NCBI GenBank assembly: GCA_003024985.2
Contig: PXIH01S0017030.1
From: Euperipatoides rowelli
Taxonomy: Eukaryota > Onychophora > Udeonychophora > Euonychophora > Peripatopsidae
Direction: 5' to 3' (one strand)
Length of the DNA: 12,425 bases
Positions within the stretch are counted from its first letter, which is position 1; each line of letters begins with the position of its first letter. The position numbers and the translations under genes were made by a program. Below are positions 1 through 12,425 of the stretch, piece by piece. The notes under the pieces are model-generated. The model was not told the DNA's origin, made no database searches, and saw nothing but the letters and a program-made list of their open reading frames with translations.

Positions 1-1337
1 TGACCAAAACAAATATTAAAAAACATGCTTAATTTATTAACACATGTGACCTGAGTGTGCAAAGTTAGTTTTGAGCTATGCCTTAAAACAGTCAATGAGG
101 TAATTTTTTACACTTTTTAATCAGATTGCTTGTCTCTGCCTCTTTTGAAAGATACTAGAACCAAGCTGCAACTCATTTAAATAAATTTACAATTTGTCAA
201 AAGTAGAGGTATAGTATGTCAAAGTTTCGAAAAGGTACCCTAAGTGTTCACAATCATTTTTTAATTACAAAATAAATGTTTGGAATTTTTTTTTTTTGCA
301 ACATTCAATGTTTTTATAAAATTGATGATAATACTACCGGTATTGATATTTTCTATTACAATATAGACATCTAAGCAAGTGGAATCATTTTGAAAAACTA
401 CTTTAAATTAAAACATTTAAAATAGAAATTAAAAGTATTGTTTGTCAAACTTTAAACGTGTTTATCTCAAAACTTTGATTTTTTTTTCCTTATTTGTTTT
501 TTAATTTTAACATACAATATCTCCAAGTCGGTACTAGATATGATGCGTTTTTTTCTTCTGTTTCCATTTTCTTTTTTCTATCTAATACAATTAAAATCTC
601 ATTTTTCAACTTTGCACGCTTAGTGTACCTTTTCCCTAACAGATCATATACAGTATACAGTATATATTTTTTAACATTTATGTAAAATTTATTTAATAAA
701 TATTGTATATAGAAATAGATAGGCTATATTCAAATGTCGATTGTTCTTTCTCAATTTATATTCTATATATACTGTACAGTAGTTTAGTCAAATAATTACC
801 TGTAAGATAGAGTTTTTTTTTGCTAAGAAGACATAAACATAATGTATTGTTTAAATTTAATTACAAGAAATACAGAAAAAAAATTAATTAACAATACAAG
901 CTAAAATTATACTGAAAGTAAATAATACAATAAAAATACATTAATTCACAATCATTTCCCACTAGAATCATTGTCCCAGATTTCTAAGAATTATTTTTTA
1001 AATATGCTGTCAAAATTATAAAAAGCTTTAATAAATAACTGATTTGGTTTGAAATTATATTTTTCATTAAAACACAGTATTTATAAATGAACTATATGAG
1101 TCCTAATACAAAAATCATAAAGTTGAAGAGATGTACCGTTTTTTAGTTTTGGATTTATATGAACCCTAGACCAACAGCACACTGTATATACATAATAATT
1201 TATATAGTAGATATTGTAGCTTATAGTTATTGATATATACTTTATGTAAAGTGTATGTAGTTTAATATTGTTGATTGGTTTTTCCTATTTGGCATACTAG
1301 ACTGTCAATTATTTAATTTATGAATTTTTTTTTTCAG
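1..1337 (+). other. Intron (3' part) upstream of the MAT exon
   Basis: Very AT-rich non-coding sequence ending in a pyrimidine tract and CAG at 1335-1337. It is taken as intron because coding similarity starts abruptly at 1338 in mid-domain and the upstream FASN domains are absent. It holds many T and A runs, a TACCGGTA palindrome at 335-342, two adjacent TACAGTA copies (649-662) and the palindrome TACTGTACAGTA (770-781). The reading frame at 494-685 is T-rich, resembles no known protein and is not called. No RNA gene is evident. Confidence 0.85.
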
Positions 1338-2062
1338 GTAGCCTTAATTAATATTTTATGGGCTATGGGAATAGAACCAGATGGAATTGTTGGCCATTCA
1401 ATGGGTGAAGTAGCCTGTGGGTATGCAGATGGCTGTTTGAGTGAAGAAGAAGCAGTTCTAGCATCATACTGGAGAGGTCGCTGTGTAATGGATGCAAATC
1501 TGCCTAAAGGTGCTATGGCAGCTGTTGGTCTTACTTGGGATGAAGCCCTCAAACAATGCCCAGAAGGTGTTGTGCCTGCTTGTCACAATGCTGAGGATTC
1601 AGTTACAATTTCAGGGCCATTTGATGCTGTTCATGATTTTGTTAAAAAATTAGATGAACAGAGTATTTTTGCTCGAAATGTTAGGAGTTCACAAATTGCT
1701 TTTCACTCCTATTACATGGCTGATGTTGCTCCCCATCTTCTCAAAGCTTTGAAACGTGTCATCAAAGAGCCAAAAGCTAGGAGCACCAAATGGATTTCTT
1801 CTTCAATTCCACAAGATCATTGGAATGATGAATTGGCAAAATTTTCATCACCAGAATATCTTGTTAATAACTTAATCAGTCCAGTTATTTTCCATGGAGC
1901 TTTACATCATGTGCCTAAAAATGCCATTTTATTGGAAATTGCCCCCCACAATCTTTTAAATTCCATTCTCAAACGAACTCTTGGCTCTGGATGTGTAATC
2001 CTTGGAACTATGAAACGTCAGCATCCTAAAAATGTTGAGTATTTCTATTCTAACATTGGAAA
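1338..2062 (+). CDS. FASN: FASN exon: malonyl/acetyltransferase (MAT) domain
   Basis: This exon encodes most of the MAT domain, which loads acetyl and malonyl groups from CoA onto the ACP. The nucleophile motif GHSMG has its Ser at codon 1398-1400 (human Ser581, in GHSLG). The Arg that binds the malonyl carboxylate sits in YWRGRC at 1473-1475, 25 residues later, the same spacing as human Arg606. The catalytic His of AFHSY is at 1704-1706 (human His683). GEVACGYADG and LEIAPH are also family signatures. The exon starts after a T-rich tract ending in CAG (1335-1337) with a Val codon in phase 0. An in-frame ATG at 1320 lies inside that tract and is not the start: homology begins at 1338 and KS should precede it. 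The exon ends before the strong donor gtaagt (2063-2068), in phase 2. Reading past the donor meets a stop at once (2064-2066). The alternative AG at 1340-1341 would break the frame. Confidence 0.96.
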
Positions 2063-2227
2063 GTAAGTATCTATTTTTTTTTTAATTTGAGCTTCATCTT
2101 TATTTAAATATTTTTAAATTATCTTTATTATTTTAGAGTTGGTTTGTATATGATTTGTCAGTTACTAGGTACAATCCTATAGTTTTATATGATTTCATTG
2201 TTATTAATTCTAACTAGGGCTCGGTCA

Positions 2228-2295
2228 TGTAAACGTTAAACCTACCATTAAAGTGGTAAATGTTGAACCTACCAACAAAGTGGTAAACGTTTACA
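2228..2295. repeat. Two-copy 27-bp tandem repeat with inverted ends
   Basis: Units at 2230-2256 and 2257-2283 differ at 4 of 27 positions, and the first 8 bases of a third unit follow from 2284. The block is framed by a 10-bp inverted repeat, tgtaaacgtt (2228-2237) and aacgtttaca (2286-2295). Each unit also contains an inverted pair, tacca and tggta. One difference is CG in unit 1 against TG in unit 2, as expected from CpG decay. It may be a fragment of a mobile element; no family is recognised. Confidence 0.75.
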
Positions 2296-3091
2296 ATTTG
2301 CAGTCATGTTTAAACGCAAATAAAAAACAATGCTACAAAAAATGTGACAAAATTTAATTAGAATGTCTAATTTACAAATGAATACTTACAGTATCTAAAA
2401 CATTATTTTGCAGCAAACATGAAACAAATTTTGTAAAGTCAAGATTTCGAGAATAAACTTTTATAAAAATAAACAAAAATAAAATATTTGTTTTATTTAA
2501 TTGAAATGAATAAAAGTAAAGAGATCTAAAGTCATTTGGAATATAATATTAATTTTTTTTTTATCTTAAATGACACTTGTAAGCATTAATAAAATTGATA
2601 AAAATTAATTTATAAACTATATATTTTTTTGACAATGAAATGTTACAACAACCCAAAGAATACATTGTCTTATGCTCTGTGTGGTACCAACCTTAGGCTA
2701 CTCCAGTTTTAAACTCATTTAATTTTGTCCATTTCATTATGGCACAATCGATGCAACATTTATTAGAGTGAAGTAAAAAACATTAAATTTGATTTTTATT
2801 TATTTTTGATTGAAAATTTATTCATTTTCTTTTATTTTCTCTATTATTTTTTAAGTTTATTGAATCGCATATTTCTTCTGCCATCTTAAGATATACAGTA
2901 GCTGCAGATCTTGTTTTTTTTTTTTTTAATATTTGAGGACTAGCACCATCAAGTAGCAAAAATACGTTTTTAAAATAGCTTTGCCTTTTTCTAGAGTAAT
3001 GGCTTGCTATACAGTTAGCCATCAAACTTGGGAACTCATTTTACATGAAGCTCAAAATTACGCTTGCTTCAATATAGTTTTGTTTTAACCT

Positions 3092-3194
3092 GCAACACGG
3101 TAATTGAAGCGTGTCAGAAATGGTTAGCTTAAAGTGATATTTTTTTTTATCATTTTAAGAAAATATTTCTGACACGCTTCAATTACTGTGTTGC
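3092..3194. repeat. Long imperfect inverted repeat (hairpin), 103 bases
   Basis: The arms 3092-3121 and 3165-3194 pair over 30 bases with a single difference, which is a G-U wobble in the transcribed strand. After an internal loop (3122-3127 against 3160-3164) the stem resumes for about 12 pairs, 3128-3139 against 3148-3159, again with one G-U wobble, and closes on a T-rich loop. It lies inside an intron of a transcribed gene, so the pre-mRNA could form this stem. It could be a foldback MITE, a source of small RNAs or a chance local inversion. Copy number is unknown from this window. Confidence 0.85.
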
Positions 3195-3681
3195 CTGTTC
3201 AAACTCATTTTACCATAAATTTTCAAAAAATCATTTCCTGGGAGGGAAGGTCGTAAAGCTCAAAATATCAGATCTGCTTTAGGAGGTTGAGGAGTAGCAG
3301 CAAATCTTACCAATATGCAGACATTTCTACTTTAAAACTATGAAAAATTTGCTTGAAAAAAAGTCAATGCAATTACTGCTTTTGCTTTAAATAGGTACAG
3401 AATATAATATATTGTATATGAATTCATTTGTTCATTTAGCTTATTAGAGGTAACAACTTTTTTTTTTTTTGCGTTGGATAACTAATAAAATGGTTATTAC
3501 TTTATTACCCAAGTATCGGCCAACTTTGCTGTCTAAGGATTTATTTTTAAATTATTCCTCGAGCTGCTGATGCTTTTTTTTTTTTTTATTTTTTTTTTTT
3601 ACAAGAAATACTGTATTTTTTTTTTAATAAAATGAGCTAAATAATTTTGATAAGCAGGACTTCTGGCAAGAGTTAATTGGC

Positions 3682-3726
3682 AAAAAATCCATATTTGTCT
3701 AGGCCATAGACAAATATGGATTTTTT
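3682..3726. repeat. Perfect 20-bp hairpin with 5-base loop
   Basis: Bases 3682-3701 and 3707-3726 are exact reverse complements, separated by ggcca. The outer six pairs are A-T from A and T runs; the inner 14 (tccatatttgtcta and its complement) are of mixed sequence. A T run continues after the right arm. It resembles a bacterial terminator in shape, but the context is an animal intron, so that reading does not apply. Confidence 0.85.
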
Positions 3727-3980
3727 TTTTTTTAATAAAACAACTGAACGAAATAAAAAAATATATATAAATTACATTGTTCCTTGTTTTTCCAATTTTT
3801 CCAATAGTTTGAAAGACCCAATGATCTATAAACTTAAATGTTCTTCTAATTATAAAGATACATTAATAGAGGGCTTAAAAAAATCCCTATTGGCTCTCTG
3901 AGTTGTCTTTAATAAATTTTAATGTTATAGTGTTTTTATTTTAATTAGCATTTGTATTCAAAGCTTTGCTTATTTTATAG

Positions 3981-6900
3981 ATTGTATATGGCTGGAGCAA
4001 ATCCCAAGTTAGCAAGTTTATATCCTCCTGTACAGTTTCCAGTCTCCAGGGGGACTCCTATGATTTCTCCTTTAATCAAATGGGATCATAGCATGACTTG
4101 GAATACACCCAAACCTGATGATTTTCTATCAGGTAATAGCAAAGTTACTGATACTGTGTATGAAATTGATATTCAACCAGATTCTAAAAATCATTATTTA
4201 AAGGGTCATATGATTGATGGCCGTATTATCTATCCAGCTTCAGGATATCTGTGCCTTGCTTGGCGTACTCTGGCTAAACTTAAAAATCTTTACTTTGAAC
4301 AAATGCCTGTAATGTTTGAAGATATTAAAATCCATCAAGCTACTACCCTATCTAAAACTGGCTCTATAAAACTTAAAGTTTGTATTATGGGGGCAAGTGG
4401 AAAATTTGAAATTGCTGAAGGGGAAAATGTGACAATGAGTGGCAAAGTTTCAATAAATTTGCAACCAATTGAAAAATTGACTGATCCTAGATCACAAAGT
4501 GATAAAGACTTGGATACAAATGATGTATATAAAGAATTGAGATTACGTGGATATGATTATAGTGGAGCATTTAAAGGTGTAGTCAAGGCTAGCCCTAATG
4601 GGGATGTTGGTTTGTTGAAATGGGAAAACAATTGGATAACTTTTATAGACACTATGCTACATTTAATGATTTTGGGAAATTCTAGTAGAGTTCTTAGATT
4701 ACCAGTTAGAATTACTTCTTTGAAAATTGACCCTATTCTTCATCAGAGCCGACTTATAACTGTTGATGATCTGGTAGTTATAAAAGCTATAAATGATCAA
4801 TGTCTTCATTGTTGTGTGGCTGGAGGAGTTTCTGTTGTGGGTTTACATGCCAGTGTTGCTCCAAAACGACAGCTACAACATTCACCTCCTGTGCTGGAAG
4901 AATTCCATTTTGTTCCTTATATTGAAACGGATGTGTTTCAGNATCAATTAAGTTTTAAAAAAGAGTTAAAAGAATATAGTCAGTTATGTTGCAATGTGGC
5001 TACATCGTATTTAAAAAAGATTGTAGTTGAAGAAAATTTTACCAGTAGCCTTGAAGTTAACAATGTTATAGACTTTGCTGATCACAGTAATAATGTAAAT
5101 ATCGAAAACTACTCTAATCGCCCTGATTGTACACTTATTAAAGCTTTACAAAATCTATCCATTAATAATACTAATAGTATTAATGATCCTACTGAAGTAT
5201 GTATAGACTTTTCAAAAGACTTCTTGTTTTGCAGTCTCCTCCAAGAACGTTCTCTCAAGCCATGTTTAGATGTTGTTTTGGAAAATAAAACTGATACAAA
5301 GCTTAAAATAATAGAATTTAGCACTTCAAATAGTAGAGTATATAAAACAGTATTTAGGTTTTTAAACACACAGCCTTTGATTAATATTAACTACACTCTG
5401 GCTGACAGTAATACAATAGCTGATAAAGCAGATTTAGACAATTATCAAATAAAACATGTGTCTTGGAATGGAAAGGCGCCACATAATATGAGTAAAGCGA
5501 ATCTTGTTATTGCAGCTAGAATTTTTGATAGTGAAGATTGTTTGACTTTCCTTGATAATATTAATAAAATATTGACAAATGATGGTTTCTTATTAGTCTG
5601 GGAATCAACCATAAATCTTGCTATTTCTTATGCTTTGAATCATAATGGGAAATATTATGCTGACTTAGTTTGGACTGAACATCTTAAAACAGCTGGTTTC
5701 CAAGTTGTTGCCAAAAAATCTGACAATGTGATGTCGACTTTATTTTTATGCAAAAAAGTGCTTTCTGAAGAATTAAATCCCATTTTCATTGCAATTACAA
5801 CCTCCTCTTACGATTGGGTATTTGAAATTCAGGAACATCTGAAATTAGTGGACAATTCTAATGATAATGAAAACAAGACACTAGAAATTCCAAAAGAATT
5901 TCGTTTATGGCTAACATCAAATGAAAACACTAGTGGAATTGTAGGAATGGTAACATGTTTAAGAAAAGAACCTGGTGGTGAATTTATTAGGTGTCTATTC
6001 AATACTTCCCATATCAATTTGTCAGATCGTGAAACAAAAAAATTGATTCAAAAAGATTTAGTTATGAATATTTTAAAAGAAAATTGGGGATCTTATAACC
6101 ATTTATCAGCTTCACAGGACAAATATATAACAACTCCTTATGCTTATATCAATACATTAAATAGAGGGGATTTGTCTAGTCTGAAATGGATAGAATCTCC
6201 ATTGAAGTTTTGGACCAAACCTAATGCGGATACTGATCTTTACACAGTCTGTTACGCTTCCCTTAATTTTAGAGATGTGATGATTGCCACTGGCAAACTT
6301 CCTCCTGATGCACTTCCATATAATATGACTGATTGTGAGTGCCTTTTGGGAATGGAATTCTCTGGTCATGATAAGGATGGTCGTAGAGTTATGGGACTTC
6401 TACCTGCAAGTGGATTAGCCACTGTTGTTAGTGTTCCCAAGTTTTTTACTTGGGAAGTACCTCCACTTTGGACATTGGAAGAAGCTGCAACTGTTCCACT
6501 TGTATATGCTACAGCTTATTATTCTCTGATTGTTCGTGGGAAATTAAAAAAAGAAGAAAGGATTTTAATACATTCTGGCAGTGGTGGTGTCGGTCTAGCT
6601 GCAATTTCAATTGCTCTTAGCTTGGGCTGTGAAGTTTTTACAACAGTTGGATCAGCGGAGAAAAAAAAATATCTTCAAGAACAGTTTCCACAATTACAAG
6701 ATAAACATTTTAGTAATTCCAGGACTACAGAATTTGAGTTTGATATTTTAAGGGCTACTTCGGGTAAAGGAGTCCATGTTGTCCTTAACTCTTTGGCAGA
6801 AGAAAAGTTGCAAGCAAGTGTAAGAATCGTATCCCTAAATGGCCGTTTTCTGGAAATTGGCAAATATGACTTGAGCCAAGATTCCCTTCTGGGAATGGCT

Positions 6901-7455
6901 ATTTTTCTTAGAAATATATCATTCCATGGAATTCTTTTAGACAGTCTGTTTGAATATAATGATAAAGATTGGCTTGAAGTATATAAATTAGTAGCAGAAG
7001 GCATTAAAAATGGCATTGTAAAACCCTTAAAAACTTCTATTTTTCCAAGTGATAAAGTAGAGGATGCTTTCCGTTTCATGGCTCAGGGAAAACATATTGG
7101 TAAAGTCATTGTGAAACTTAAGACTGATGAGTCAGATTTGAAACCATTAACTGTACAAGCATGTCCTCATTTTATATGTTCACATCACAAAAGTTATATC
7201 ATTACTGGTGGATTGGGAGGTTTTGGTATGGAACTTGCAAATTGGTTGGTAAATCGAGGAGCAAAGAATTTAATTCTAACAAGTAGAAGTGGGATCACAA
7301 ATGGATATCAAGCTAGGCAAGTAAACCTTTGGGAAAATAAAGGAATCAAAGTGTTAGTATGTTGCCATGATGTGTCTATATTAGAAGAAACCAGGAAGTT
7401 AATACTTGAGGCTAAGAAACTTGCACCTGTGGGAGGAATTTTTAATTTGGCCATG
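3981..7455 (+). CDS. FASN: FASN large exon: MAT end, DH, psi-ME, psi-KR, ER, start of KR
   Basis: One 3,475-base exon, 1,158 codons after the completing base. Approximate order: MAT tail and linker to about 4110; DH about 4110-4900; psi-ME about 4980-5760; psi-KR about 5780-6130; ER about 6140-7110; KR Rossmann half from about 7190. DH has the HxxxGxxxxP motif (His 4207-4209) and Asp in DTMLH (4648-4650), like human His878 and Asp1033; the usual Gln four residues on is His, which the DxxxQ/H pattern allows. The psi-ME lacks a clear SAM-binding glycine motif, as in animal FAS. ER has NADPH-binding GSGGVG (6577-6594), Lys of EIGKYDLS (6862-6864) and Asp of LLDSLF (6940-6942), 26 residues apart like human Lys1771 and Asp1797. 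KR begins with TGGLGGFG (7204-7227). The acceptor is ttttatag, and two upstream AGs (3930, 3948) would break the frame. The donor gtaatt at 7456 is weak. Base 4942 is N; its codon can be Asn, Asp, His or Tyr, never stop. Confidence 0.96.

Positions 7456-12425
<4,970 letters not shown>

Larger units (their letters stand above)
2063..3980 (+). other. Complete FASN intron, phase 2, 1,918 bases
   Basis: It is bounded by gtaagt and ttttatag, with coding similarity continuous across it. It holds the two-copy tandem element at 2228-2295, the long hairpin at 3092-3194, the perfect hairpin at 3682-3726, and long T runs near 3470 and 3570-3625. The stretch around 2820-3330 is less AT-rich and more complex than the rest and may be an old mobile-element remnant, but I could not assign a family. 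Short reading frames at 2822-3025 (minus) and 3716-3901 (plus) have no recognisable similarity. Confidence 0.93.

Noticed and set aside
494-685. 63-codon plus-strand frame
   Set aside because: Phe-rich translation of T-rich intron sequence; no similarity or splice context.
2822-3025. 67-codon minus-strand frame with a LLLDGASPQI stretch faintly like an ankyrin or transposase fragment
   Set aside because: The resemblance is a few residues only, with no further motif and a poly-Lys run from a T tract. It is not enough for a call.
3033-3213. aactcattttac at 3033-3044 and 3202-3213 on either side of the long hairpin, considered as target duplication
   Set aside because: The copies are not equally close to the arms (47 and 7 bases away) and a related word occurs at 2711, so they do not define insertion ends.
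3716-3901. 61-codon plus-strand frame considered as a cassette exon
   Set aside because: FASN coding joins exactly from 2062 to 3981, the frame has no FAS similarity, and it begins inside the hairpin and T run.
6675-7079. 134-codon minus-strand open frame
   Set aside because: It lies wholly antisense to the ER-coding part of the large exon, has no recognisable similarity, and is explained by the codon usage of the sense strand.

Overview
The window is an internal piece of one animal gene on the + strand: type I fatty acid synthase (FASN), the cytosolic multifunctional homodimer that makes palmitate from acetyl-CoA, malonyl-CoA and NADPH. Three exons (1338-2062, 3981-7455, 11808-12051) can be placed to the base. 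Each boundary carries GT/AG, the phases agree across both complete introns, and the joined protein follows vertebrate FASN through the junctions with no missing residues. Together they hold 4,444 coding bases: 1,481 complete codons plus the first base of another. They cover roughly residues 560 to 2055 of the about 2,510-residue human enzyme. The ketoacyl synthase (KS) domain and the start of the malonyl/acetyltransferase (MAT) lie upstream. The end of the ketoreductase (KR), the acyl carrier protein (ACP) and the thioesterase (TE) lie downstream. No promoter, start codon, stop codon or polyadenylation site of the gene is in the window.

Domain order: most of MAT with the GHSMG nucleophile (exon 1338-2062); the MAT tail, dehydratase (DH), non-catalytic methyltransferase-like (psi-ME) and psi-KR regions, enoyl reductase (ER) and the NADPH-binding part of KR (one exon of 3,475 bases); and the KR catalytic centre (exon 11808-12051). 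Every catalytic residue I could place is conserved, so this looks like a working gene, not a pseudogene.

The other 7,981 bases are intron: 1-1337 (part), 2063-3980, 7456-11807 and 12052-12425 (part). They are very AT-rich, full of T and A runs, and hold no convincing second gene. Notable contents are a long imperfect hairpin (3092-3194), a perfect 20-bp hairpin (3682-3726), a small two-copy tandem repeat with inverted ends (2228-2295), a likely hAT-type transposon end (from 12277), a CRE/ATF-like cluster (about 9620-9750), and a short palindromic motif TACNGTA that occurs 21 times in intron and never in exon.

The organism is a metazoan with large AT-rich introns and a vertebrate-like FASN. 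A non-insect invertebrate, perhaps a chelicerate or a marine invertebrate, seems plausible, but the sequence alone does not settle it. I see no undescribed biological system. The protein is a well-known enzyme, and the points worth a second look are in intron structure and repeats.
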